In this document: positions 28,254-37,666 of the stretch, piece after piece
Position numbering within the stretch: position 1 is the stretch's first letter
How the letters are laid out: each line of letters starts with the position of its first letter
Source: Micromonospora sp. NBC_01796
Lineage (GTDB): Bacteria; Actinomycetota; Actinomycetes; Mycobacteriales; Micromonosporaceae
Assembly (NCBI RefSeq): GCF_035917455.1
Contig: NZ_CP109078.1
Coordinates: 3,472,001-3,536,000 of the forward strand
Length of the DNA: 64,000 bases
Direction: 5' to 3'
Program-made: the position numbers and the translations under genes
Notes under the pieces: generated by a model
The model's input: only the letters and a program-made list of their open reading frames with translations
What the model was told of the DNA's origin: nothing
Database searches by the model: none

Positions 28254-29267
28254 GTGTCTCCTGAACTGATCGCCGTACTCGCGGTGATCGCCGTCGCCAT
28301 GCTCTTCGACTACACCAACGGCTTCCACGACGCCGCGAACGCGATCGCCACCAGCATCTCCACCCGGGCACTCACGCCCCGGGTCGCGCTGGCGATGGCG
28401 GCGCTCGGCAACTTCATCGGCGCCCACCTCGGCGGCAACGTCGCCAAGACCGTCGGTGACGGCCTGGTCGAACTGCCCGCCGGGTTGGCCAGTCTCGGGG
28501 TGGTCTTCGCCGGGGTGCTGGGAGCCATCTGCTGGAACCTGCTCACCTGGTACTTCGGCATCCCCTCCTCGTCCTCGCACGCCCTGTTCGGCGGGCTGGT
28601 CGGTGCCACCCTCTGCTCCGGCATCTTCAACGTCGGCGGCTCGGTGCTCTGGAACGGCATCCTGCTCAAGGTGGTCCTCCCGATGGTGGCCTCGCCGCTG
28701 GTCGGGTTCGGACTCGGGGCGCTGATGATGCTCGCGGTGATGTGGGTCTTCCGGAAGGGCAACCCGGCGAAGCTGAACCGGGGCTTCCGCTGGGCCCAGA
28801 CCGTCTCGGCGATGGCGATGTCGATCGGGCACGGCATGCAGGACGCGGCCAAGACCATGGGCATCGTGGTGCTGGCCCTGTTCGCCGGCGGTTACCAGGA
28901 CAGCAGGACGCACATCCCGGAGTGGGTGTTCTGGACCTCGGCGACCGTGCTCGCCCTCGGCACGTACGCGGGTGGCTGGCGGATCATCCGTACCCTCGGG
29001 CGGAAGATCATCGACCTTGGTCCGCCGGAGGGCTTCGCCGCCGAGACGGTGGCCAGCATCGTGCTCTTCACCACCTCCCGGCTCGGCCTGCCGATCTCCA
29101 CGACCCACACCATCACCTCGGCGATCATGGGCGTCGGCGCGACCAAGAAGCTCTCCGCGGTCCGCTGGGGCGTGGCCGGCAACATCGTGATGGCCTGGAT
29201 CCTCACCTTCCCCGCAGCCGCCGGCATCGCCGCCATCTGCTACTTCGCCGTCCGCCCCCTCTTCTGA
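28254..29267 (+). CDS. pit: Low-affinity inorganic phosphate transporter, PiT family
   Basis: Protein of 337 aa with about ten membrane segments. The duplicated PiT signature is clear: FDYTNGFHDAANAIATSIS near residues 19-37 and SIGHGMQDAAKTMGIV in the second half, plus SSSSHALFGGLVGA and ISTTHTITSAIMGVG. It imports phosphate (as metal phosphate or with H+) across the cytoplasmic membrane. GTG start, 4 bases after the DUF47 stop. Confidence 0.96.
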   Translation: MSPELIAVLAVIAVAMLFDYTNGFHDAANAIATSISTRALTPRVALAMAALGNFIGAHLGGNVAKTVGDGLVELPAGLASLGVVFAGVLGAICWNLLTWYFGIPSSSSHALFGGLVGATLCSGIFNVGGSVLWNGILLKVVLPMVASPLVGFGLGALMMLAVMWVFRKGNPAKLNRGFRWAQTVSAMAMSIGHGMQDAAKTMGIVVLALFAGGYQDSRTHIPEWVFWTSATVLALGTYAGGWRIIRTLGRKIIDLGPPEGFAAETVASIVLFTTSRLGLPISTTHTITSAIMGVGATKKLSAVRWGVAGNIVMAWILTFPAAAGIAAICYFAVRPLF

Positions 29268-29293
29268 CGGGTACGCCCGAAGCACGCACTTGT

Positions 29294-29337
29294 AGAGAAT
29301 GAGGGGCTATCCGCGTGCGGACAGCCCCTCATTCTCT
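29294..29337. terminator. Perfect 15-bp bidirectional terminator hairpin
   Basis: AGAGAATGAGGGGCT (29294-29308) pairs perfectly with AGCCCCTCATTCTCT (29323-29337). It lies between the converging pit and Gfo/Idh/MocA genes. It is closely related in plan to the hairpin at 57392-57455, which suggests a repeated terminator family in this genome. Confidence 0.88.
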
Positions 29338-29366
29338 GTATGTGGGCCCCCGAAGGGGCGGGCGCG

Positions 29367-30362
29367 TCAGGGGTAGGTGACACCGATCTGGGTGCGGATG
29401 GTGTCGAGGAGGTCCATCACGTCGAGGGTCACGGCGTGGGGGACGAGAGAGCTTTCCTTCAGGCCAGCGGCCAGGCAGCGCTGCACCTCGGCGGCCTCGT
29501 ACTGGTAGCCGTTGCCGACCACCTCGGCCGGCAGCAGCTCCGGCTCGGCGCCCGCCCGGTGCAGGGTCGCCCCGCTCGGCCGGAAGAACGGCTCGCCCAG
29601 CTCGATCCGGCCGGTGGTGCCGGTGATCGTCGCGGTCAGCGGGGTCGCGCCGACGATGCCGCAGCTCAGCGATGCGACCGCGCCGGAGTCGTACCCGAAG
29701 ACGACCCCGGTGTTCTCGTCGACCCCCTCCGGGCCGAGCGCCGCCCAGGACCGGATGTGGTCCGGCCGCCCGAGCACCAGGTGGGCCAGGCTGATCGGGT
29801 AGACCCCCAGGTCGAGCAGGGCCCCGCCGCCCAGCGCCTTGGCCCGCATCCGGTGCTCCGGCGGGAACGGCCCGGCCACCCCGAACGCGGCCTGTACGGC
29901 GGTCACCGAACCGATCGCGCCGTCGGCGATCAGGTCCAACACCCGCAGTACGGTCGGGTTGCACCGCATCCACATGGCTTCCATCAGGAAGACGTCCCGC
30001 TTCCGGGCGGTCTCGATCAGCGTGGTGCTGGTCGGCAGGTCGAGGGTGAACGGCTTCTCGCAGAGCACCGCCCGCCCCGCCTCCAGGAGCGTCATGGTGG
30101 CGTCGTAGTGGGCGGCGTGCGGGGTGGCCACGTACACCACGTCCACCTCGTCGTCGGCGGCGAGTTCCGCCCAGGAGCCGTACGCCCGGGGGATGTCGTG
30201 GTGGTCGGCGAAGAGCCGGGCCGCGTCGAGCGATCGGGAGCCGACGGCCACCACCTCGGCGTCCGGTACGAGTCGCAGGTCCTCGACGAACCGGGCGGCG
30301 ATGTTGCCGGTGGCCAGGATGCCCCAGCGCGTAACGCGCCCGGGGCCAGCTTGCTGATCCAT
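29367..30362 (-). CDS. Gfo/Idh/MocA family oxidoreductase
   Basis: Protein of 331 aa. The N-terminal Rossmann fold has GILATGNIAARFVEDL; the nicotinamide-site motif CEKPFTLD follows at about 110-117, and GGGALLDLGVYPISLAH is the family's catalytic-domain signature. The enzymes oxidise or reduce sugars, inositols or related cyclic compounds with NAD(P). The substrate cannot be inferred and no sugar cluster is nearby. SD GGAGGGGTG stands just before the ATG. Confidence 0.9.
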   Translation of the reverse strand: MDQQAGPGRVTRWGILATGNIAARFVEDLRLVPDAEVVAVGSRSLDAARLFADHHDIPRAYGSWAELAADDEVDVVYVATPHAAHYDATMTLLEAGRAVLCEKPFTLDLPTSTTLIETARKRDVFLMEAMWMRCNPTVLRVLDLIADGAIGSVTAVQAAFGVAGPFPPEHRMRAKALGGGALLDLGVYPISLAHLVLGRPDHIRSWAALGPEGVDENTGVVFGYDSGAVASLSCGIVGATPLTATITGTTGRIELGEPFFRPSGATLHRAGAEPELLPAEVVGNGYQYEAAEVQRCLAAGLKESSLVPHAVTLDVMDLLDTIRTQIGVTYP

Positions 30363-30501
30363 GTCACCCCTCCAACCACGGGCCGCCGGCTACCTCCGGC
30401 AATCTCGCACCCGTGAGAACAGCCCGAAGCATCCCCCGTGACCCGGCACAACACCAACCGCAGGGTCTGCTCCTGTGTTGGGTGGGGCTATCCGCGTTCG
30501 G

Positions 30502-30711
30502 CTAGGCGGGCAATGTCAGGAAGCGTCGCCGAGGGTCGCCGACCGACACATCGGGCAGGTCTTCGACCGCGTCGGACAGGCACATTGAGAGGTAGAGGGC
30601 GGCTGACAGGGTCGGCTCGCCAGCGAGTTCTTCCCGTCGAGGGGGGCACGGCCAGTCAACGCCGCAGGCCCGGCAGCGCCACGAAGGCCGTTCGGCCACG
30701 TGGGTGCTCAC
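30502..30711 (-). CDS. Small Cys-motif actinobacterial protein
   Basis: Protein of 69 aa with PSWRCRACGVDWPCPPRREEL near the N-terminus, a CxxCG...WPC motif that may bind zinc. Related tiny proteins in actinobacteria, sometimes mislabelled flavin reductases, sit near DNA-binding regulators and in accessory islands (from memory). Its GTG start overlaps the stop of the upstream gene as GTGA, so the two are translationally coupled. Function unknown. Confidence 0.65.
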   Translation of the reverse strand: MSTHVAERPSWRCRACGVDWPCPPRREELAGEPTLSAALYLSMCLSDAVEDLPDVSVGDPRRRFLTLPA

Positions 30712-30881
30712 CAGCGCCCCCGATTGGGCGTGTTTGGCGTCGGCTCAGCAGGCTGGGGGCGGCTGAGCCGGTCTGGACAGTGCCGCCAGCGGAGGCCGCA
30801 CCGACACCACCGACTGAGCGGATGGCGCCGACGGTGGAGGGGACCTGACGGGATCGGCTGCGGCTGACGTCGAGTACGCAT
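30708..30881 (-). CDS. Small basic Cys-motif protein
   Basis: Protein of 57 aa, very basic, with WCRCGLRWRHCPDR in the middle, a CxCG...W..C motif like that of its downstream partner. It is coupled to that partner by a GTGA overlap. I chose the ATG at 30881; a TTG at 30902 is also in frame. It lies divergent from the small HTH gene across 84 bases. Function unknown; coding status rests on the overlap and shared motif. Confidence 0.55.
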   Translation of the reverse strand: MRTRRQPQPIPSGPLHRRRHPLSRWCRCGLRWRHCPDRLSRPQPAEPTPNTPNRGRW

Positions 30882-30903
30882 AACGTAATCTTGCGGCCTC
30901 AAT

Positions 30904-30939
30904 TAGGCATGCGTCAAGCCCCGGTAGGCAAGCGTCAAG
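30904..30939 (+). promoter_or_regulatory. Direct repeats in the divergent small-gene promoter
   Basis: TAGGCATGCGTCAAG (30904-30918) and TAGGCAAGCGTCAAG (30925-30939) differ at one base and are 21 bases apart, two helical turns. They lie between the divergent small basic gene and the HTH gene, and probably form an operator for the latter. Confidence 0.65.
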
Positions 30940-30965
30940 TGCGCCCCCGCCGGAAGGTGCCCGCA

Positions 30966-31175
30966 ATGAACCTGGAGCTATGGGCCGCGCAGGAAGTCGG
31001 CGATTTCCTCAACGTCTCGCGTCAGCGCGTGTCGCAACTCGCGACGCAGCACGACTGGCCCGAGCCGATCGCCACCCTCGCTGTCGGCCGCATCTGGCTC
31101 GCCGACGACATCCGGGCATGGGCCGCGAGGCATGGCCGCCCCGTACCGGTGGACGAGCCGGACGAGGGTGCATAG
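30966..31175 (+). CDS. Small excisionase / AlpA-like HTH protein
   Basis: Protein of 69 aa. A winged-helix core VGDFLNVSRQRVSQLATQH is followed by WPEPIATLAVGRIWLADDI and an acidic tail, the layout of small MerR-like or excisionase-type DNA-binding proteins that recognise direct repeats. SD GGAAGG precedes the ATG. No integrase or att site is visible. Together with the two small Cys-motif genes it forms an accessory patch of about 0.9 kb, perhaps the remnant of an integrative element. Confidence 0.78.
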   Translation: MNLELWAAQEVGDFLNVSRQRVSQLATQHDWPEPIATLAVGRIWLADDIRAWAARHGRPVPVDEPDEGA

Positions 31176-31346
31176 CCGTCCACGCCCCGCGACATGTGCT
31201 GCTCGTAGTTCATGATCGACGCGCGGTGAGCTGTCGTGTTGCCACTCCCACCGACAGATGAGAGCGCGTGGATCATCCGGACGACAGCCAGGATCCGGGC
31301 CTGCCAGCGCGTCCACCAGTCAAGATCGCCGGTTAGGCTCGGCGGC

Positions 31347-32234
31347 ATGACTATCGACAGCGGCGGGTCGCCGACTCGACCGGCGGTCACCCCGCCGACG
31401 TACGCCGCACCGGAGTCGCTGGTCGAACACGCCCGCCGGTTCTACGCCGAGGGCGGGACACCGGCCACACCCAGGATGGCCGCGACCGTACTGCTGGTCC
31501 GCCCGGCCCCGGCCGCCGACGGCGAGGCCGGGGACGACTTCGAGGTGTACGTCATCCGCCGGCTCGTCACGATGACGTTCGGCGGCATGTACGCCTTCCC
31601 CGGCGGCGGCGTCGACCCGTCCGACTCGCGGGCCGCGCTCGACTGGTCCGGTCCTCCGGCGGCGAGTTGGGGTGACCGGTTGGGACTGGCCCCCGACGCC
31701 GCCCAGGCGGTGCTCTGTGCCGCCGCGCGGGAGGTCTTCGAGGAGGCCGGGGTGCTGCTCGCCGGACCCGGTGCCGGCACCATCGTCGGCGACGTGAGCG
31801 GAGCCGAGTGGGAGTCGGCCCGGCAGGCGCTGGTCGACCGGCGGGCGAGCTTCGCCGACCTGCTGAGCGAGCAGCGGCTCACCCTCCGGGCGGACCTGCT
31901 GCTGCCCTGGTCGAGGTGGGTCACGCCCGAGTTCGAACCGCGCCGCTTCGACACGTACTTTTTCGTGGCCCTGCTGCCGGCGGGGCAGCGGACCCGCGAC
32001 GTCTCCGGCGAGGCCGACCACACCATGTGGATCCGGCCGACCGAGGCGCTGGCGCGGGCCGACGCGGGCGAGATCTCGATGCTCCCGCCGACCAGGGTGA
32101 CGCTGGCCGAGATCGCCGCGTCCGGTGGGTTGGCCGGGCTGCCGGCCGCCTCGGCGGAGCGGAACGCCGCCACCCCGGTGCTGCCCCGGTTCGAGTTGGC
32201 TCCGGACGGCACCGGCCGGTTCCTGCTCGGCTGA
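31347..32234 (+). CDS. NUDIX hydrolase
   Basis: Protein of 295 aa. The Nudix box is present but interrupted: GGMYAFPGGGVDPSD leads into an insert of about 35 residues before AAREVFEEAGVLL. That gives REVFEEAG, matching the REXXEEXG core. Long Nudix proteins of this type are often linked to acyl-CoA or nucleotide diphosphate cleavage; the substrate is unknown. The ATG lies 7 bases after TAGGCT (31334-31339). Confidence 0.88.
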   Translation: MTIDSGGSPTRPAVTPPTYAAPESLVEHARRFYAEGGTPATPRMAATVLLVRPAPAADGEAGDDFEVYVIRRLVTMTFGGMYAFPGGGVDPSDSRAALDWSGPPAASWGDRLGLAPDAAQAVLCAAAREVFEEAGVLLAGPGAGTIVGDVSGAEWESARQALVDRRASFADLLSEQRLTLRADLLLPWSRWVTPEFEPRRFDTYFFVALLPAGQRTRDVSGEADHTMWIRPTEALARADAGEISMLPPTRVTLAEIAASGGLAGLPAASAERNAATPVLPRFELAPDGTGRFLLG

Positions 32235-32265
32235 GGCCGAGCCCGAAGGATCGGAGAGACGGAAG

Positions 32266-32302
32266 CGGGCTCCCGGCGACCGAGTGGGTCGCCGGAAGCC
32301 CG
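32266..32302. terminator. Terminator between the NUDIX gene and pstB
   Basis: CGGGCTCCCGGCGACC (32266-32281) pairs with GGTCGCCGGAAGCCCG (32287-32302) with one mismatch. It lies between the converging NUDIX and pst genes and can end both transcripts. Confidence 0.8.
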
Positions 32303-32321
32303 GTGAAGGTCGTGCCGCCGA

Positions 32322-33098
<777 letters not shown>

Positions 33099-33118
33099 GG
33101 TGGTTGCCCCTCCGGGGT

Positions 33119-34201
33119 TCATCGGGAGATCTGGCTGCGGCGAGCGAGCAGCTTCGCCGCGATGGTGAGGACGAGTACGAGGGCCACCAGGGTCAGCGCG
33201 GCGGTCCAGGCCCGGTCGGGCGAGTACCGTCCCGCCTCGGTCGCCTGCCCGTAGACGAACAGGGACAGCGACGACTGGTTGTTCTCGAACGGGTTGAAGT
33301 TGATCGCCGCGGTACCACCCGCGACCAGGAGCACCGGAGCGGTTTCCCCGGCGGCACGGGCGACGGCGAGCATCACGCCGGTGACGATGCCGGGCAGTGC
33401 GGTCGGGAGCACGATCTTCATGATCGTCTTCCACTTCGGGATGCCGAGGGCGTACGAGCCCTCCCGCAGCGGAGCCGGGACGAGCCGGAGCATCTCCTCG
33501 GTCGACCGGACGATCGTCGGCAGCATCAGCACGCTCAGCGCCAGTGCGGCGGCGAAACCGGAGTAACCCGGCCGTCCGTCCGCGCTGAAGTGCGGGGAGA
33601 CGATGAGCACCCAGAACGCGAGGATGAACAGACCGGCGACGATGGACGGGATGCCGGTCATCACGTCCACGAAGAACCGGATCGTGTTGGCGAACCGGCC
33701 CCGGCCGTACTCGACGATGTAGATCGCACCGGCGACACCGAGCGGAACGGTGATCAGCGTGGCGATGCCGACCTGCTCCAGCGTGCCGATGATCGCGTGG
33801 TACGCGCCACCGTTCGCGTCCCGGGCGCCGATGTTGTTCATCGAGCTGCCGAAGAAGTCGCCGTCCAGCCGCGCGGTTCCCTTGGAGACCAGCGTCCAGA
33901 CCACCGAGCTGAGGGGGAGTACGGCGAGCACGAACGCGGAGTGGATCAGTGCACTCCAGGTCCGGTTGTTCGCCGCCCGCTGCCCCTCGACGTTGCGAGC
34001 CACCAGATAGAGCGCGACCAGGTAGAACACGGCGCCGAGGACGATCGCCAGCACCCAGCCGCCGATGCCGGTGCCGTAGACCACGACGGCCGCGAGAACC
34101 AGCGCGAGTACGGCGATGCCGAGCGGTGCCCACTTGGACAGCCGCCGGCCGCGCAGTTCAACCCCGGTTCCGCTGGGGCTGACCAGGGTCGAGGCGCTCA
34201 C
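33119..34201 (-). CDS. pstA: Phosphate ABC transporter permease PstA
   Basis: Protein of 360 aa. Two extra N-terminal membrane segments (about 25-70) precede the standard PstA fold. The coupling-loop motif [20 protein letters not shown] lies around residue 250, followed by [16 protein letters not shown]. It forms the channel with PstC. The GTG start overlaps the pstC stop by 4 bases (34198-34201), indicating translational coupling. Confidence 0.96.
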   Translation of the reverse strand: MSASTLVSPSGTGVELRGRRLSKWAPLGIAVLALVLAAVVVYGTGIGGWVLAIVLGAVFYLVALYLVARNVEGQRAANNRTWSALIHSAFVLAVLPLSSVVWTLVSKGTARLDGDFFGSSMNNIGARDANGGAYHAIIGTLEQVGIATLITVPLGVAGAIYIVEYGRGRFANTIRFFVDVMTGIPSIVAGLFILAFWVLIVSPHFSADGRPGYSGFAAALALSVLMLPTIVRSTEEMLRLVPAPLREGSYALGIPKWKTIMKIVLPTALPGIVTGVMLAVARAAGETAPVLLVAGGTAAINFNPFENNQSSLSLFVYGQATEAGRYSPDRAWTAALTLVALVLVLTIAAKLLARRSQISR

Positions 34202-35295
34202 GCTGCCCCCTCGGTGAATTCGCGACGGCGGTTGAGGATCACCCGGGCGGTCATGTTGACCACCAGCGTGATGGTGAACAGGACCAGGCCGGAGGCGATG
34301 AGGGCGCCCCGGCCGATGTCGTTGGACTCACTGAATCCGTTGGCGATGTTGGCCGCGATCGAGTTGCCACCGGACTGGATGAGGTTGAACGAGATGGCGA
34401 AGGTGGCGCCGAGGGTCATCGCCAGGGCGATCGTCTCGCCGAGCGCGCGACCCAGCCCGAGCATGACCGCGGCGACCACACCCGGCCGCCCGTACGGCAG
34501 CACCGAGGTGCGGATCATCTCCCACTTGGTGGCGCCCAGGGCGAGGGCGGCCTCCTCGTTGGCCGTGGGGGTCTGCATGAAGACCTCGCGGGAGAGCGAG
34601 GTGACGATCGGCAGGACCATGATCGCCAGGACCAGCGCGCCGAGCAGGATCGCCCGGCCGAACGGCCCCTCCCCGCCGAAGAGCGGGATCCAACTGAAGT
34701 ATTTGTTGAGCCAGACCGAGAGGTCGGTGACCGGTCCGCTGAACACGTCGCGACCCCAGAGCCCGAACACGACACTGGGTACGGCAGCGAGCAGGTCGAT
34801 GAGGAAGCCCAGGGTGTTGGCGATCCGCCGGTGGGCGTAGTGCGAGAGGTACAGCGCGATGCCGAGGGCCACCGGCACCGCGAGCAGCAGCGCGATGACC
34901 GCGCTCAGCACGGTGCCGAAGGCCAGCGCGGCGATACCGAACCGGGGCTCGCCCTCGTTCGGCGCCCAGTTCTTGAAGGTGAAGAAGTTCTCGTGGTTGG
35001 CCTGTAGGGCCGGTATGGCCCTGCTGACCAGGAAGATCGCGATCGCCACGATGATGACCAGCACCATCGTGCCCGCGGCCAGGGTCAGCACGCGGAACAA
35101 CTGCTCGGCGCCGAATGCGCGGCGCCGGGGCAGGGCACCGCCGCCGCCCAGTCCGCCCCCGTCGGGAGCACGGTGGGACGGTGTCGCTGAATACTCGGCC
35201 GATTGCGCCGAAGCACCGGCGGGTCGGTCGTGACTCGTTGTCACGCCCGATCCGCCGGTGCCGGCGTCGGCCGAGCGGGGAGGGGTTTCACCCAT
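34198..35295 (-). CDS. pstC: Phosphate ABC transporter permease PstC
   Basis: Protein of 365 aa. A soluble Gly/Ser/Pro-rich N-terminus of about 65 residues is followed by six membrane segments. FLIDLLAAVPSVVFGLWG and the coupling loop ALALGATKWEMIRTSVLP are typical of PstC. It pairs with PstA in the inner membrane. 44 bases separate it from pstS. Confidence 0.96.
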   Translation of the reverse strand: MGETPPRSADAGTGGSGVTTSHDRPAGASAQSAEYSATPSHRAPDGGGLGGGGALPRRRAFGAEQLFRVLTLAAGTMVLVIIVAIAIFLVSRAIPALQANHENFFTFKNWAPNEGEPRFGIAALAFGTVLSAVIALLLAVPVALGIALYLSHYAHRRIANTLGFLIDLLAAVPSVVFGLWGRDVFSGPVTDLSVWLNKYFSWIPLFGGEGPFGRAILLGALVLAIMVLPIVTSLSREVFMQTPTANEEAALALGATKWEMIRTSVLPYGRPGVVAAVMLGLGRALGETIALAMTLGATFAISFNLIQSGGNSIAANIANGFSESNDIGRGALIASGLVLFTITLVVNMTARVILNRRREFTEGAA

Positions 35296-35339
35296 CTGCT
35301 CGCTCGCTCCGTGTGGTGTCCGGGGGCTGGGTTACCGGG

Positions 35340-36443
35340 TCAGGCGAGGGTCTTGACCGCGGCCTCGACCTTGGTGCGGACCGACTCCGGCAGCGGGGCG
35401 TAACCGAGGTCGGCCAGATCGGCCTGACCCTCGCTGCTGGCCGCGTGCCCGAGGAAGCCCTTGACCAGCGCCAGCTTGTCGGCGGCGAGGCCCTTGTTGC
35501 AGACGATCTCGTAGGTCACCAGGACGATCGGGTACGCCCCGGCCTCCTTGGTGCTGTAGTCGATCGACAGCTTCAGGTCGTCGCCCTGGCCGGTGACCTC
35601 GGCGCTGGCGATGGTCTTGCCGGCCGACTCGGCGTTCAGCGCGACGAACTCGCCGGAACCGTTGGCGACCTTGGCGGTGCTGAGGGAGGAGTTCTCGGCG
35701 AACGAGAGCTCGACGTAGCCGATGGTGCCGGCGGTCTGCTTGACCAGGGCGGCGACGCCGTCCGAGCCCTTGGCGCCGGTGCCGCCCGGTGCCTTCCACG
35801 CCTTGGCCTTGCCGAAGGTCCAGTCGGTCTCGGCGGCCTTGCTCAGGAACGCGGTGAAGTTGTCGGTCGTACCCGACTCGTCCGAGCGGTGCACGGCCTG
35901 GATGGCGGTCGACGGCAGGGTCGCGCTGGGGTTGTCAGCCTTGATCGCGGCGTCGTCCCACTTGGTGATCTTGCCAGCGAAGATCTGCGCCAGGGTGGCC
36001 GGCTTGAGCTGCAGGTCGGTCACGCCGGTCAGGTTGTAGGCGATGGCGACCGGGCCGATGACCATCGGCAGGTGGATGGCCTTGCCCGACGGGCACTTGG
36101 CGTCGGCCTGCGGCTGCTCGGTGTCCTTGAGCGCAGAGTCCGAGCCGGCGAAGTCAGCGGTGCCGGCGATGAAGGACTGGATGCCCGCGCCGGAACCCGA
36201 GGGGTCGTAGTTGATGGTCACGCCGGTGCACTGCTGCTGGTAGGTCTTGACCCACTCGGCAACGGCGTTCTTCTGCGCGGAGGAACCCGCGGCGTTGATG
36301 GTGCCGGTGGCGCAGTCGGCTGCGGCGGCGGACCCGGAGGCCGAGGAACCGGCGGGCTCGTTGTTGTCCGAGCCGCACGCACTGAGTGCAAGTGCCGCAG
36401 TCAGAGCGAGGCAGGCAAGAATGCCGTGCCGCTGGAGCTTCAC
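35340..36443 (-). CDS. pstS: Phosphate-binding lipoprotein PstS
   Basis: Protein of 367 aa. The signal peptide ends in the lipobox LSAC (about 20-23). The binding fold shows INAAGSSAQKNAV, YDPSGSGAGIQSFIAG, FAGSDSALKD and VHRSDESGTTDNFTAFLS, all phosphate-contacting stretches of PstS. It captures phosphate at the cell surface for PstCAB. First gene of the operon, behind a PHO box, so PhoP control is expected. Confidence 0.97.
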   Translation of the reverse strand: MKLQRHGILACLALTAALALSACGSDNNEPAGSSASGSAAAADCATGTINAAGSSAQKNAVAEWVKTYQQQCTGVTINYDPSGSGAGIQSFIAGTADFAGSDSALKDTEQPQADAKCPSGKAIHLPMVIGPVAIAYNLTGVTDLQLKPATLAQIFAGKITKWDDAAIKADNPSATLPSTAIQAVHRSDESGTTDNFTAFLSKAAETDWTFGKAKAWKAPGGTGAKGSDGVAALVKQTAGTIGYVELSFAENSSLSTAKVANGSGEFVALNAESAGKTIASAEVTGQGDDLKLSIDYSTKEAGAYPIVLVTYEIVCNKGLAADKLALVKGFLGHAASSEGQADLADLGYAPLPESVRTKVEAAVKTLA

Positions 36444-36553
36444 CTGAGGGGTTTCCCTTCACATGGACGGAGCGCCGGGAACTGGTGCCCCGGGAGCCGG
36501 CTATCCGCTGGCTACTACGCAAGTTAGAAGTGCCAGGTAGCCGGTTTGCCGGG

Positions 36554-36575
36554 CGCGAGTGAACGGGGAGTGAAC
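36554..36575 (-). promoter_or_regulatory. PHO box of pstS
   Basis: On the minus strand GTTCACTCCCC is followed directly by GTTCACTCGCG: two 11-base direct repeats of the PhoP-binding type. They lie about 110 bases before the pstS start codon, in the same orientation as the gene. Confidence 0.88.
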
Positions 36576-36656
36576 AGGTGCGGCCGGCTAGATGGACCGC
36601 AGCTGAGGGCGAGTTGTCCGTTCCGTGAACTGAGGGGCGGGAGTTCGCTACGTCCG

Positions 36657-37604
36657 TTATGCGGCGCGTTGGTACTGCACGTGCGTCGTCCAACGGGAAA
36701 AGCCGAGTCGCCGGTAGAGCGCCACCGCCGAAGCGTTGGATTCGTCCACGTAGAGCATCACCCGGGTCAACCCACGGTCACCGAGATGACGCAGTCCGGC
36801 CGAGGTCAGGGCCTTGCCGAGGCCGAGACCGTGGGCCTCCGGTTCGACACCGACCACGTACACCTCGCCGACCGGTTCGCGCCGGACCCCGTCCGGTTCG
36901 ACCCCGTCCGGCTGACCGTGCACCTTGGTCCAGTGGAAGCCGAGCAGGCGACCGGTCGACTCCTGCACCGCGAGCAGGAAGCCGGCCGGGTCGAACCACG
37001 GCTCAGCCATCCGTACGGCGAGGTCGGCCGAGGTCCACCGGCCCTGTTCGGGGTGTTCGGCGAAGGCCCGCCGGTTCACGTCGAGCCACGCCTGTTCATC
37101 CGTACCGGGACGGAACGCCCGCAGGACAACTCCGTCGGGCAGGGTGGGCTCGGCGAGGTCCCGGCCGAGCGGCCGGCGCATCTGCCACAGCTCCCGGGTG
37201 CGGGTGAACTCCAGGTCGAGGGCGAGCGCGGCGGCTGACGGGTGGTCGCCGTGTGCCCAGAGCCGCAGTTCGATGCCGACGCTCGCGGTGGTCAGCGCGG
37301 TGACCAGGGCGCGGCCCACTCCGGACCGCCGGTGGTCCGGATGTACGACGAGTTCCGCCTCGGCCCCGGTCGGGTCACCGGTCCGGTCGAGCTGGGCGTA
37401 GCCGACCGCCGTTCCGTCCTGGTCGCGTACGACCAGGTGGTCGACGGGGGCGGGGTCGTCCGGCCGGAGCCGGAGCGTCACGTGTTCGGACAGGGGGAGC
37501 GCGCCGTCGGCGCGGTCCGCTGCCCGTGCCAGGGCCAGGATGTCCCGGATCTCGGCGGGGCCGAGTCGATCGGTCCGGACTACCTCTGGCACGCCCATGG
37601 TCAC
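36657..37604 (-). CDS. mshD: Mycothiol synthase MshD
   Basis: Protein of 315 aa with two GNAT domains, the MshD layout. The N-terminal half has VHPDHRRSGVGRALVTAL and the C-terminal half VGVEPEAHGLGLGKALTSAG and LYVDESNASAVALYRRLGF. It acetylates Cys-GlcN-Ins to give mycothiol, the main actinobacterial thiol. The GTG at 37604 lies 6 bases after TACGGT; an ATG two codons later is the alternative. Location between pst and glnR matches the Streptomyces order as I recall it. Confidence 0.93.
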   Translation of the reverse strand: MTMGVPEVVRTDRLGPAEIRDILALARAADRADGALPLSEHVTLRLRPDDPAPVDHLVVRDQDGTAVGYAQLDRTGDPTGAEAELVVHPDHRRSGVGRALVTALTTASVGIELRLWAHGDHPSAAALALDLEFTRTRELWQMRRPLGRDLAEPTLPDGVVLRAFRPGTDEQAWLDVNRRAFAEHPEQGRWTSADLAVRMAEPWFDPAGFLLAVQESTGRLLGFHWTKVHGQPDGVEPDGVRREPVGEVYVVGVEPEAHGLGLGKALTSAGLRHLGDRGLTRVMLYVDESNASAVALYRRLGFSRWTTHVQYQRAA

Positions 37605-37666
37605 CCGGCCACCGTAGCCCGAGGGCGCCAGGTGCGGCGGGTGGGATCACCGGGCCGAGGGCGACG

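Noticed and set aside
36657..36780. A second PHO box serving mshD
   Set aside because: The GTTCAC repeats at 36554-36575 lie past the mshD stop and point toward pstS; no repeat was seen before the mshD start.
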